From Rhododendron vialii (lineage: Eukaryota; Streptophyta; Magnoliopsida; Ericales; Ericaceae), in contig NC_080569.1 in the NCBI RefSeq assembly GCF_030253575.1, forward strand, positions 18,222,001 through 18,286,000: a stretch of DNA of 64,000 nucleotides, in the 5' to 3' direction. Positions 24,302 through 35,584 of the stretch are shown piece by piece. Numbering within the stretch: the first letter of the stretch is position 1; each line of letters opens with the position of its first letter. The position numbers and the translations under genes are program-made. The notes under the pieces are model-generated. The model was not told the origin of the DNA and ran no database searches. It was given only the letters and a program-made list of their open reading frames with translations.

Positions 24302-24509
24302 TGCTCTTCTCTTAACCTTCCTACTAGCTCCCTTATGAGGCCGTTTTAGGTAAGCAATGATGGGATCCCGCCAATCCTCCTTACCCTCCTCTTCTTTTTC
24401 AACTGGAAGGTCTGAGACAAATACTTCTAGGCCTAAACCTCTTCTCCTTACAGAAGGGGTAGCCTTTTCTGGACCGTAATGATCTTATGAAGAGTCTCTG
24501 GTGACAGCT

Positions 24510-26373
24510 TCAGGCCTGAGCCAAACTGTTCGCTTCCGTATTCGTACTCCTTGAGACATGTTTGACAATTACGTTATCAAAGTCTTGAATTAACTGCACC
24601 GCTGCCATGTAATAAGGAGCTAGCTCCTCACTATAGCATTTAAACGTCCCTGCCAAGTGGTTGATTACAAGGTTTGAATCCCCTATAACCTTTACCTCTC
24701 TGGCCTCAAGATCTCTTAAGATCTCAAGGCCTATTACCACTGCTTCATATTCAGCTTGATTGTTTGTACATGGAAAATCAAACTGAAAAGATAACTCGGT
24801 TCTCAGGCCTTGGGGAGATATAATGATAGTTCCACAGCCTGAAACCATTTGAGTTTTTGATCCATCAAAGAGAAGAGTCCAAGGAATAAGTGAAATTTCA
24901 AATGCACTCAGTCCTGTATTAGATTCTTTGCCGATATCCATGCAAGGACGATCACAAAGAAAATCTGCTAAGGCCTGGCCCTTTACGGCTTTTTGAGGGA
25001 CATATTGAAAATTGAACTCCATTAAAGCCCAAGACCATTTGCCTATTCGACCTCGCATGATTGGCCGAGAAAGCAGGTACTTAATAAGATCTATTTGACT
25101 CATAATGTAAACCACAACGGGAAGCATGTAGTGCCTCAATTTTATTGTTGCAAAGTACAAAGCAAGACACAACTTTTCAATAGGAGTATACCTCCTTTCA
25201 CAAGGAGTTAACAGCCTACTTAAATAATACACAGCTTGCTCTTTCCCTTGCTCGTTGTCTTGTGCTAAAAGGCATCCAATAGAGCCTTCTGCAGTTGAAA
25301 TGTAGAGCTTCAAAGGCTTGTTCTTGATGGGAGGCATAAGGACTAGAGCCTTTGCTAGGTAGCCTTTGATCTCGTCAAAGGCCTTTTGATGGCTTGCCTC
25401 CCAAACAAAAGTGTCTTGATCCTTCAGCCTCAGGAGTTAAGAGAAGACCTGAACCTTTCCTGCTAGGTTTGAAATGAACCTTCTCAAAAAGTTGAATGAT
25501 CCTAAGAGCTTCTGCAACTCTCTCTTGGTAGTAGGAGGCTTTGCTTCAATAATTGCCTTGGCCTTATTCTTATCAATCTCAATCAATCTATTGTGAACCA
25601 AAAACCCTAGGAACTTGCCTGCGGAGACTCCAAAGGCACACTTTAAGGGGTTCACCTTCAAGTCGAATTGTTGCATTCTCAAGAACGACCTCCTCAAATG
25701 CTCCAAGTGTTCTTCGTAGGACTGAGACTTGACTATTATGTCATCGATGTAGATCTCCATGAAACGGCCAATGAAATCATGGAAAATGGCGTTCATCGCT
25801 CGTTGAAATGAGGCTCGTGCATTCTTTAGGCCGAAGGGCATTACAACCCACTCAAAGGTTCCCAAAGCTCCGGGACACCTAAAAGCGGTCTTAGCCATAT
25901 CGGCCTCATCAATGAAGATCTGATTATATCCGGAATGACCATCCATAAAGGACAAAACCCTATGACCAGAGGCCCCATCCACCAAAAGATCTGCAACTGG
26001 CATTGGATACTCAATCCTTTGGAGAAGCCAAATTCAAATTTCTGAAGTCCACACAGACCCTGATCTTGCCATTCTTCTTAAGGATTGGTACGACATTAGA
26101 AAGCCTAGTAACATATCTAGCCGTTCGTATAAACCCAGCATTGAAAAGGCGTTCGATCTCATCTTTCACTTGCAAGTAGACATCATTGGACATCCTCCTT
26201 GGTGGCTGTTTGAAAGGCTTGAATCCCGGCTGGATAGGTAACTTGTGTTCCACCAAATCTCTAGACAAACCTGGGAGTTTGTCATAATTCCAGGCAAAAT
26301 AAGATCTGAATTCTTTCAAGAGCTGAATGAGCTTTTCTTTCACGTCTTCTGGCAAAAGTTGACTAATATACAC
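24510..26373 (-). pseudogene. Reverse transcriptase, RNase H and second RNase H of the nested element
   Basis: The reading is in three pieces. 26373-26011 has the RT N-terminus (PRRMSNDVYLQVKDEIERL, VPILKKNGKIRVCVDFRNLN). 26003-25437 has [38 protein letters not shown] and the catalytic YIDDIIVKS. 25337-24510 has RNase H (KLYISTAEGSIGCLLAQDNE) followed by a second RNase H with FDGSKTQMVSGCGTII, NNQAEYEAVVIGLEIL and GDSNLVINHLAG. These supply the D-E-D set. Two RNase H domains place it in the Tat lineage. A frameshift near 26005 and stops at about 25435 and 24508 break the polyprotein. A degenerate linker joins it to integrase. Confidence 0.88.
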
Positions 26374-26388
26374 AGGCCTTGGATTTTC

Positions 26389-28573
26389 TCAATCTCCTAG
26401 GTTAACTTCTTCCAAAGGATCTTGAACATCAGCTTTCAAATCATGTAACTTGGCAGGAGCTGCCTCCAAGTCTTCCAACCCGATCTCATCCAGGTCTTCC
26501 TCCAAATTATCATCTTCATTGATTACTTCAGCCGAATAGGCCGAATAACCTTCTTCTTCTTGCTCTTGTTCTTCCTTGAGCCTTCTTTCAAGCAAATAGG
26601 CCTCGAATTTCATCAACGTAGCCAACAAGGCCACGTCCTTCTTTTTTCCTGAAGGTCTCACTGACATTTAAACGATCGTTTGGTTGAAGCTGTAATCGGC
26701 CTATTTGACTCCGTGATCATTGGGCCGATTAACTCTTGGTATAATGCCTTCACCTCTTCTACCGACTTGTGAGCAGAAACAGGTACAATCTTGTGACGGC
26801 CATACTTATTCAGGCCTGCCACTTTCATTGGGCCGACATCCTCATCGTATAATCTTGCCTCGGCATGATTGGTTGAGACATGAAAAGGTCTACGATCTGC
26901 CCAGATTACCTCTACATCTTCTTGATTCCAAAAATCAAACATTGGTGCAAGGTTGATGGCACAGCCAAGCAGGCGTGAATCCAATCCCTTCCCAACAAAA
27001 TGTTGAACGAAGACCGTGAATTTACTACAAAGAAAGGAGTTGTGAGCGTCTTTGACCCAACCGTTAAGTTCATAATCAAAATCCCCTAACAGACCGTTTC
27101 CTGTCCAGTGAAATCAGTCAAAGTAGCCGTTGATGAAACCAAGTCTTGATCTGTTTTGCCTAGCCTGAGCATGGTAGATCTAGGCATGAGATTAGCTGCC
27201 GAACCATTATCAACAAGGAGTCGATTGATTGGCATTCCATCCACACACCCTGAGATATATAGAGGCTTGATGTGCTTCGTCATCTTAGGAGTTGGCTTTT
27301 CAAATATCACGCTTGCTACTCGGTCTTCTGTGGAATTCTCATCCTCGTCCTTCAATATTACCACTGAAGGCCCTCCTCCATTCAGACCTGAATTGAGGGA
27401 CTCCTTCAGTATTTCAGCGATTTCACCCATTTCCACCACATCACCCTCCATAGCAGTAAGCTTGTTGTCTTTCACCTCTAATTCAGATGGAAGAAAAACA
27501 ACCATGTTGCACGGCATCTTTGAAGCCTGTTCAGGTCTGAATTCTTTGGCCTGTGGATTAGCGTGGCTTACCCCCCGAGTCCTGTTCTTTGGCTCGAGAG
27601 CTTCCTTCTTCAATAAAGTAACCTGCCTTGGGGGAGGCTTAATCCTAGCCTCCTCAAGGGTTTTTTCCAGTAAAGCCTTCTTCTCAAACCGAGGAACCTG
27701 CTCTAAAGACGAACCGGCAACAACCTCTTTGTACGTTCATTCCAAGGGCTTGCGTTCTTTTCTAGGCTTGACTGTTTCAACCTTCATCTCTTCCATAGAT
27801 AACTCCATCACCTTTTCCTTACCAGGGTCATCTTCTTCCATCATGTCCCCAAACAGATCTTCTTCTCCTTGAGCCCTTCTTTCCGCCTGCCTAAATCGTT
27901 GGCGGCGTCTTTTTTGAGACCGGGACAATGGTGGTTGTGGAGTAGGAAACTTAGGATGTTCAACCTTCTGCCACTCATTTGGAGGAGTGACAGGAGGTTT
28001 AACGGTCCTAGGCTTCCTTTTGGATGGGGCTGAAATTCTGAGATTGTTGAGCTCATCTCCAATCTCCACCACACCTGGCTGGATTCTGTTGAAGACTGAT
28101 TCCCGTCTGACCTGGATCTGTCTCTGTTTAGGCCTGCGTATCTCTTCCGGCTTGACTTCAGCCCCGCCCACAATTATACTCTTCAACACAGGTCTGGATG
28201 GAACTGCATGATGCCCACATTCGGTGCACACCAATGAGCAACTCGGTTTCTCTGGTTTTCTGACTCCTTCAGGCCTTAACCACCAGAACTTTTTCTTTTC
28301 GAACTTCCTCACCCTTTCAGGAGTGAAATCTTGCTCATAATACGGATCCCAGTAGTTGTCTGATCTAGGCCTGAATGCCGCTATAAATGGTGCCCCCAGG
28401 CTTACTTTGGGCCTAGGCGCAGTCCTGGGCATGAACCTCATATTCACCGACACCATGTTTGCGCTTAGGCCTGAAGGAAATGGGTTACCATCGACTCCCA
28501 TGGCTTGTTTGTCCTTTTCGGGAAACTTGAATTCTCCCCGGTCAATCTTGTCTTGAATGTCATTTCTAAACAC
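26389..28573 (-). pseudogene. gag C-terminus, linker and protease of the nested element
   Basis: A basic, Arg-rich gag tail (28573-27737; RSQKRRRQRFRQAERRAQGE) is followed by a TGA stop. The protease with an intact active-site motif follows (RLLVDNGSAANLMPRS, about 27150-27230). A TAG at 27085 and a frameshift near 26950 interrupt the rest, which continues as FNILLGRDWIH and then an acidic linker (26389-26667) ending in TGA. The protease matures the polyprotein. Each domain looks little changed; the damage is a handful of point lesions. Confidence 0.8.
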
Positions 28574-28597
28574 AAAGCAATTATTCGTTGAATGACT

Positions 28598-30231
28598 CTA
28601 AGAATTATGATACTTACAGTATTCTTTGCCCTTTAACTCATCCAATGCTGGAATTTTGTGGCCAAAGGGCAGTTTCAACAATTTGTCCGCCAAAAGCTGA
28701 TCAAAAATGGCCTCCGCCTTGCTGATGTCAAAGGTATAGGCCCGGGTTGGCCTATTAGATGTTTCTTGGATCGGTTGTTTCGTAAGTTCCATCTTGACGA
28801 AGGCCTTGCAGACGTAAGGCTTTCTATTGACGATCTCAGCTACATCAACATCCACACTAGCCTCTGTTTCAACCGTGGCAACATCATAATTAGGGTCCTG
28901 ATAATACATCCCCTTGGAAGCTGCCTTTCTGTCCTTCTCCTCCTCCAGAAACTTTTCATAACGTGAGGCCATTGCAGACAGTTCGAACAGGTCTCGAAAT
29001 TTTGTACCATGATACTTCTTGAACTCAAAGTCCATTCCGTTCAGCGCTAAACGCACATATTCGGCCTCGGGCAAAGGAATCTTACACTTGAAACGTGCTG
29101 TCTTGAATCGTAAAAGGTAAGATTCCACGCCTTCTCTTGGAAGTTGACGATAGCGTGATAAATCCGCCATCGTGATCTCTGGTTCAACTCTATAAAACTG
29201 CTGGTGAAACATCTCCTCGAGCGGAGCCCAGGTCTAGATAGAATTGGGTGGCAGATTGATATACCAGGTAAAGGCCGTTGCCGTCAAGGAATTTGGAAAA
29301 AGCCTTAACTTGAGTTTGTCATTCGTTCCAGCTTTTCCACATTGCACTTGAAATCGAGCAATGTGTTCCACTGTGGACTGCATATTCTCGCCTGTGAAGG
29401 TCTGAAATTTAGGGACACGGTACCCCTTGGGAAAAGGCTCGCCGTCAACCTCCTTCGTATGGGGCTTCCTGTACATAGGTCTGCCCACAGGTTTGAATCC
29501 AGGCCCTAGCTGCTCTTGTAGTAAATCCAAGACTTGATCCCTTCCAATCATGTTTGGCATTGGAGGCGGCCGTGGGCCTGCCTCCTGGGCCTGTAAATTC
29601 ACGCCTGGATTTGCCCCCCGAGTCTCTGGGGCTGAATGAGCATGAGACACGTTCTTGTCTTTAGCAGTACACTGTCCTCCGTGAGGAGACCTTTTGTCTG
29701 CCTTTTTAGGCCTGTTTTGATGCTCCACCAAAACGGCCCTCTGTTCCTTGTTCATTGGAGGAGTCGGTTTTCTTCCAATAACCACTCCTTTTAGCCATTT
29801 CTCCTGCCGATGCAGGACTGTTTGACGAAGAAGCCTGATAGAACACTTGTGGTGGTATTGGGTCCTTCAGACCTGTCTGTTCATGGCCGTTGCCATAAAC
29901 TCTGAACTGTGGTAGAACTTGTTGTTGAGGGATGAGTGGCAGCCTCTCTGTCATTGTGGCAATCATGTTATTGATTGCTAGAGTCAAAGGCTCTACGGAC
30001 TGAGACATCGTTTGTGACACGGTGTGAGAAATCTCCTGTCCTGCAAAAAAACATATAATTCTTGACACTATCCGTAGCATCATGGAGATCTTGTGCACTG
30101 AGTTGAGGAGCGGCCTCCTCGAGCAGTGGAACGTCAACAGCAACTCCTTCAGGACTGCCTGGAGGATTGGGCAGTGTTGGATTCGACGGTGGTGGATCTA
30201 GTTGCGGCTGCTGATTCTTATTTGGCGGCAT
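28598..30231 (-). pseudogene. gag of the nested element
   Basis: ATG at 30231, just after the primer-binding site, opens with a Pro/Gln-rich segment. Frameshifts follow near 30045 (an A run) and 29790. The capsid-type gag domain lies at 29234-28950: LTATAFTWYINLPPNS, then a TAG stop, then LEEMFHQQFYRVEPEI and YLLRFKTARFKCKIPL. A Cys/His cluster, YCKYHNS, is followed by a TAG stop and then SHSTNNC at 28570-28625. Both TAGs sit where a tryptophan codon would fit (TGG to TAG). The protein would form the virus-like particle. Confidence 0.85.
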
Positions 30232-30253
30232 GATTGAACCTTTGAACGACTAG

Positions 30254-30273
30254 GGTCCCACCGGGCGTGCCAA
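30254..30273 (-). other. Primer-binding site of the nested element
   Basis: On the minus strand, TTGGCACGCCCGGTGGGACC follows directly after the 5' LTR end (CGAGAGTTTTCA). Position and TGG start fit a primer-binding site; I do not assign the tRNA. Confidence 0.6.
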
Positions 30274-30981
30274 TGAAAACTCTCGTTTTTGGCAAAGGCG
30301 TGGATGCGTAGTGCGCGGGCGTGCCAAGACTTGTAGTGCCTATCTTTTGACTTCTATCGTAAGAGCGATTGCGTGTGACCCAAAGGTTAAAGATCACAAT
30401 GTGGTTCGTTGCTTGCCACACGGTCGTGGACTTAAAATTTCTTAGTCATATAGGAAATGGACGTAGAAATGTGAACTTTATTACTCCGAGATAATGAAGT
30501 TTGTACAAGAAAAGTAAAAGATCCAAACTACTTGAAGAAGTGAGTTTGAATGGGGTTTGAGCACGAGGTACTCGATAAACTACTTTGCTGAAAGTAGGAA
30601 AGTATGCTTCGCTGGGAAGGCTTTGGTTGTAAGCGTTGAGCTTTGATTGGTGTTGGACCCGTTTTTCATCTTGTGAACTTGTATTTATAGGCACAGCAGT
30701 AGGCTGATTCAGGCCTGAATTCGAAATCTGCCTTGCTTGCTATGCTGACATGTGTCCCATGATTGCTCCACTTTTCATGCATGTTTGATCATGGGCAGTT
30801 TTCAGAGGTTAATGGCAGTTACCAAGGTCATGGGTCCATTTGATAACTATCCCACTCCCTCATTTTGTGCTCCTGCGTGCCACATGGCCAATTTACCAAG
30901 TCAATTGGCCTTTGAATGTGGAGGAAAAATAGCTACCACGGAAGCAACCAATTCCCTACAACCATGGGCCTTGTTCCCTTG
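30274..30981 (-). repeat. 5' LTR of the nested element, truncated
   Basis: It matches 18377-19060 closely but stops at about 30981, where integrase sequence of the outer element begins. About 240 bp of the LTR's outer end are absent. This copy keeps a roughly 43-bp segment near 30889-30931 that the other LTR lacks. Confidence 0.88.
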
Positions 30982-31673
30982 ACCAAATCATAACTCGGTT
31001 CGAAGTTCCGTATGCTATTGTGTCTGACAACGGCACCCAGTTTGTAGCCGACGCCATCAAGGCACTTTACGAGAAGCACAACATTCAGATGAAAACGGCC
31101 TCCATGTCCTACCTTCGAGGGAATGGACAGGCTGAAGCCTCCAACAAGGCCATTTCCGCCGGCCTGAAGCGACGTCTTACTAATAAACGAGGCAAGTGGA
31201 CGGCTGAGTTACTTGACGTTCTGTGGGGCAACCACACCACACCTCGGCGTGGCACCGGCCGAACTTTTTTCTCTATGGCATTCGGTGTTGAGGCTGTACT
31301 TCCATTGGTGATTACTCAACCAATTGTTCGTACTACCACTTTTGACATCGCGGCAAACGATGCCATGTTGGCCGCCGAGGTGGATTGCATTGACGACCTC
31401 CGGGACGATGCCCACATTAAGTATGCTGCCTATCAACAACAGCTCGCCCATGGCTATAACAAGAACATGAGGGCCCAGCCTTTTAACGTGGACGATCTTG
31501 TCCTTCGGCAGGTGATCCAGAAGAAAGACTTGAAGAAATTTATGCCCAAGTGGGAAGGCCCTTTTCGGGTTGTCAAGAAAGTGGGTTATGGGTCTTATGA
31601 GCTGTCCGAAATGGACGGCACGGCTATCCCTAACCATTGCAACGCTCAGCAGCTTAGGAAATTTTATGGTTAA
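30982..31673 (+). pseudogene. Integrase, C-terminal part, of the outer element
   Basis: Reading resumes as DQIITRFEVPYAIVSDNGTQF, containing the second catalytic aspartate. The glutamate region follows (GNGQAEASNKAISAGLKRRL), then the C-terminal domain (WEGPFRVVKKVGYGSYEL), with stop at 31671-31673. This stretch is a clean frame of more than 210 codons. Compared with the N-terminal part (ending at WVEV before 18377), roughly 20 codons are missing, so the nested insertion was accompanied or followed by a deletion. Confidence 0.85.
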
Positions 31674-32233
31674 TTTTCTTTTGGCCCATTTGCGCCCTCA
31701 GCTGTTTTTATAAAGCCGAGCGCAACTTTACCAGTTTTATACATGTACTTTTCTATTTATGCTTTGCCATTCTATAATTCTGTTTACCTACCTCCCCCGG
31801 TGGGATGCTTACGATAATTCTTTCTAAGCCCTAGGATGAGACCTGAAGGGCACCAAGGCACCAAAAGTCCTGAAGGGCACTTTCCTACAACTTGTTCAGT
31901 GGAATGAGTCATGCCATATCGTGAAGGGGGCATGCCCGGCTTTTGCCACTACTTTTGCTTAGGCAGAACCATACGCCAACTGGGTAGGTTTCTGCCGATG
32001 AAGGGGCTGGGTACGGCAAAAGCTGGGGCTACTACAAACGAATGAACCAACATGTGCATGACGTGCAGAAACATGGGACAAATGAAACTTTTTAATTTTC
32101 GGGGGCCTGTGCAAGCACCCCATCAAAAGCCTACAGTTAATGGGGCTCGGCGATAGCACATTGTTCTTTGCCGGCCCATATTACAAAATAAATAGAAAAA
32201 TCAAAAAAATTACAAGGTATGCCAGAAGCAGAT
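31674..32233. other. Spacer between outer integrase and antisense gene
   Basis: This noncoding stretch holds the convergent 3' ends of the outer element's pol and of the minus-strand gene that follows. It contains a short AAAGTCCTGAAGGGCAC-type direct repeat near 31845-31885. No gene was found. Confidence 0.5.
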
Positions 32234-34615
32234 CTAGGCGACATCTTCATCAATATTGGCGCTGGGGTCCGGTTGCTTGGAGGGAAGCAGATGGCTCGAC
32301 AGTTCGACCTCAGGCACCACCGGAGGTTCCCTCAGATGACCATCCTTGGGGACCTCGGCGTAGTCGAGCCCTACTTGGTACCCTAGAAGGAAAGACTGGC
32401 GATAGGTCTCCTTCACCCCTTTCACCTCACCCTCTTTGAAGGCCGTGCCGATCAGTCCTAGTAGTTGGTTCTTGTAGTACTCACTGGCCTCTTCAAGCTT
32501 CTTTGCCATCTCCCCCTCCATCCGGGCTTTCTGCCCGAGCAGTCAGTCCCTCTCTTCCTTTAGGTCCTTGACCTCGGTCCCCAGCTTCTCTTTCTTCGCC
32601 AACCCGGCCGCTGTGTCGGCCACAGACTTCTTTAGCTTCTAAATATCCTCGGCGGCCTTCTGCACCTCAGCTTTTTCAGCCTTGAGCTCCCCTTTCAATG
32701 GCATCTTTGAGTCAAGGAGGGAGTCCATGTTGCCGTAGGCCTGGCGAGCACACTGCTCGACCTGCAACGGGAAAGGATTAGCAAGTAGAGCTCGACCAAA
32801 AGAAAAGAATTTTTAAGTGACGAACAGGTAACAAGGATGTACCTTGACTGCATAATAGCAGAGCTCGGCCATGTTGTCAGCTTTCCCCCTCTGTAAAAGG
32901 TCCACGTCCTTAGGAAGGGCTATCCCGTTGAGTAGGGTCATGTCCAGATGCTGGTTGTCCAGCAGGCTGTCAGCAACCGTGATCGGCTGGCCGTCCGGAA
33001 AGGTGAAGTTCGGCTCAAAGATTGCCGCCCCTTCTGGCGCGATGCCTTTCTCCAAAGCGTGAATCACCCTGGGGATTTCCACCTCTTCTTCGATGGTTTT
33101 GGCCCTTTTGTCGACCCTTCCACCCATTTCCCCCTCGGCCACATTGCCTAACCGACGGCGACTTGGGCGGGACACCTTAGAGGTCCCGGTAATGGGGGGC
33201 TGATCCTGCTGCTGCCTCTGTTGCTGCTATTGGAGGTTGGGTAGGTTGGCAGTAGAGATGTCCTGGGCCGTGTACGCTGCCTGGAGAGCCTGCCCAGCAA
33301 CGGTGGTAAGGTCTACTGACTTCCTCACCATCTTGCTCTCGTCTTTTCTTTGAACGAAGCGGTGGTAGGTTGGCATGTAGCCAAGCAGAGTAGGCACGTC
33401 CCTGTTTGCACATCGGAGAAGGGTGAGCAAGTTTTTCCACTTGCCGGAGATGTAGAGGCCCTTGGACGACGCGGAGCAGTCTGTGGAAAATAAAGGAAAA
33501 AATGATTACGGAGAAACAATTTTTGAAAAGCAAAACAGAAAGGAAAGCACGAGGACAAGAATAACAAATATAGTGAGGCTTTTGACAAAAGAAACATAGA
33601 ATACCCACCGGGGACATCCCCATGGCTGGGGAACCATCGTACTCGGGGAATGGCGTAAGGCCTTTCAACTTCCGTGCCGCTCCTGGTTGCGAAGGGGAAG
33701 TCCAATTGAGGGTCCACCGGTCCCCATTCGAAGTTTCCAGATACTCTGTCAAAGACGCTCGCCCATTTCTCCGAGTCGTACATCTGGTCCACCAGGTGAT
33801 CAAACACCTGCCGGGTGGACATATAGTACCTGTCGTATGATGGGTTCCTCGATACCAAGTACATCAGCATCAAGTCACCCAAGGTGCTATGGCAGGTTAT
33901 TTCGCTTGGCCAACCTTATCGCTGAGCAAAGAATCCGCCATGTGTTCACGGAAACCTGGCACGGCGTGAGGTTGTACGAAGAAAGGAAATACCTAAGGAA
34001 ATGGCTCATTGGGAACCGTACACCTCCCTCGATGATGGCGAACAGTGAGAGGGTGATGAAGTCTGTGCCGAAGGTGATTCTATCGCCGGTCACCCTCTCC
34101 ACTAGAACATCTGCCGAGATCTCGAACCTCTCTCTAAACTCGTTGGAGAAACCCCTTGGGCCTTCATTGTAGAAGTTGGCATGGCAGAGGTGGTATAACG
34201 TCAAGGTCCTTCGGTGGCTGTGGCCAAGCCTCTGCCCCTCTTCCACGGGGCGCATTCGGGGGCCGCTCCGCTGATGTGGAGGTGCTGACCTGGGCCCCAG
34301 TGGCCATCCGCTCAGCTTGCTCCGCCTCTTCCCGTCCAGAAGCGTGTTGGTTTTGTTCGACATCTTCATCCGAAGAATAGCCCAGGCTATACAGGATAGG
34401 ATATCCCTTGATGACCCGTCATCAATCTGGAGGGGGATGTGGATGCCTGGGATAATAGGTTGTTCGGCAGGCCGAGCGAAGTTGCTCTAGCTTTCGTCAA
34501 AACCCACGTTACCACCCATCCGGTAGTCCCTTCCGAAATTTTAGATAGTCTTTTGAAGTGTTGGGTATGCGTCGGCATCTACCCTCGGCGAGCCTGAACT
34601 GGAGGAATCCACCAT
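32234..34615 (-). pseudogene. Antisense gene of the outer Tat element ('putative gypsy type transposon' family + coiled coil), broken
   Basis: ATG at 34615 (MVDSSSSGSPRVDADAYP) opens a minus-strand gene that has lost its frame in places. 34200-33887 encodes FGTDFITLSLFAIIEGGVRF, then SHFLRYFLSSYNLTPCQVSV and NTWRILCSAIRL. This resembles the N-terminal domain annotated in plants as 'putative gypsy type transposon' (PF04195, from memory). It continues at 33882-33612, then an intron (donor GTGGGT near 33611, acceptor near 33482), then 33480-32840, a second intron, and a coiled-coil C-terminus at 32765-32234 (KLEEASEYYKNQLLGLIG). Stops such as those near 33230 and 32640 inactivate it. It is the positional counterpart of the PMD gene in the nested element, but from a different family. 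Confidence 0.7.
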
Positions 34616-35567
34616 GCTGAAGACCTAAAACAAAGGGGAAAGAGTATCATTGTCAGAAACCTACTTCAACATGGCCCTATACCAAAGGGTTTCTCCCCGG
34701 CAGAAGGCCTAGCACCTTCACCGGGGGCAATATAATCTCTTCGGCGAAACCTTAGAGGCCTACCTCGAAATGGATCTTCCATTCGCTAGATCGTAGTAAG
34801 GTTTGAAGATCCACCGCCGTGCTACAGTGGGGAACAACCATTGTTGGCAGTCAAAGCAGTGGACCATGGCCAGGAGTGGCCGTAAAAGGTGAACGAAAAC
34901 TCAAAAAATCTAAGCTTTTGGACGAAAAACGAGTTTTGAAACAGAAAACAACGGCAAGCTACAAAAGAAAAAGGAAACGAAGAGAACGGATATACCTGAA
35001 GAAGCTGAGATTGGTCGACGGCGAATAGTGATGCAACGGATATAGCTCTGGAGGAGAACGGAGGCTTGGAAGCAAGAGTTGCAGAGCGAGAGAAAGCAGA
35101 GAGCAAAAATGGTTGCTTTCCCACCCCTTTCCCTTTATATAGTGGACAAACTGTGGGGGGGGGGGGGGGGGGGGAAACCCTAGGGGGTCGCGCGCGGGAA
35201 ACCAAGTGACGTGACCCTGGCCGCTCTCGAGGTACCACGTGGAAAGCTTGAATTGTTCCATGCTCGCGGCACTCCTTCTGCCACGTGGCACTCCACACCG
35301 TTTCAGATGCACCCCCAACCATTCGATCTTTGCACCTAGCAGTCCCATCAGCCCCCTCTACTGTAAACACTCATCAATACCCTCAGATTCAAAACACCTC
35401 TTCGTTCCATTCAAACATAGGAGGGCTCGATGAATACCGCTCGGCAATCCTTCTACGAGAAGCAACCAAAGGAAGAAAATGGATCAGCCATGACTTGAAT
35501 TCCTGTGATTGACCGGCAGTACAACTGGTCAACTCCTCCCATCTCCGAACAGGGATGGTGGGATGGA
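34616..35567 (-). other. Upstream region of the outer element's antisense gene
   Basis: This lies between the antisense gene's ATG and the 3' LTR of the outer element. It holds a 22-bp G run (35153-35174) and, on the minus strand, a TATA box at 35134-35142. It appears to be that gene's promoter, 5' UTR and possibly a 5' intron. No other gene is supported. Confidence 0.5.
35134..35142 (-). promoter_or_regulatory. TATA box for the antisense gene of the outer element
   Basis: The minus strand reads CCACTATATAAAGGG, a strong TATA match about 520 bp before ATG 34615. It suggests the antisense gene had its own promoter rather than using the LTR. Confidence 0.5.
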
Positions 35568-35584
35568 AGAAGTTGAGGGGCTAT
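35567..35584 (+). other. Polypurine tract of the outer element
   Basis: GGAAGAAGTTGAGGGGCTAT immediately precedes the 3' LTR and fits a polypurine tract. Confidence 0.65.

Larger units (their letters stand above)
18377..30981 (-). mobile_element. Nested Tat-type retrotransposon carrying an antisense PMD gene
   Basis: LTRs flank an internal region whose gag, protease, RT, RNase H, second RNase H and integrase read on the minus strand. The left LTR (18377-19299) is the 3' LTR; the right one (30274-30981) is the 5' LTR and lacks its outer end. Between integrase and 3' LTR lies an intact plus-strand plant-mobile-domain gene. The LTR pair differs at only about 2-3% of sites by eye, apart from two indels (22 bp and about 43 bp), so it is younger than its host element. 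GGAGG (18372-18376) precedes the left end. The matching right duplication is missing because a deletion removed that edge. Confidence 0.9.

Noticed and set aside
27156..27872. 238-codon plus-strand frame opposite protease and gag
   Set aside because: Shadow of the minus-strand polyprotein, which has clear domain motifs.
31209..31637. 142-codon minus-strand frame
   Set aside because: Shadow of the well-supported integrase frame on the plus strand.
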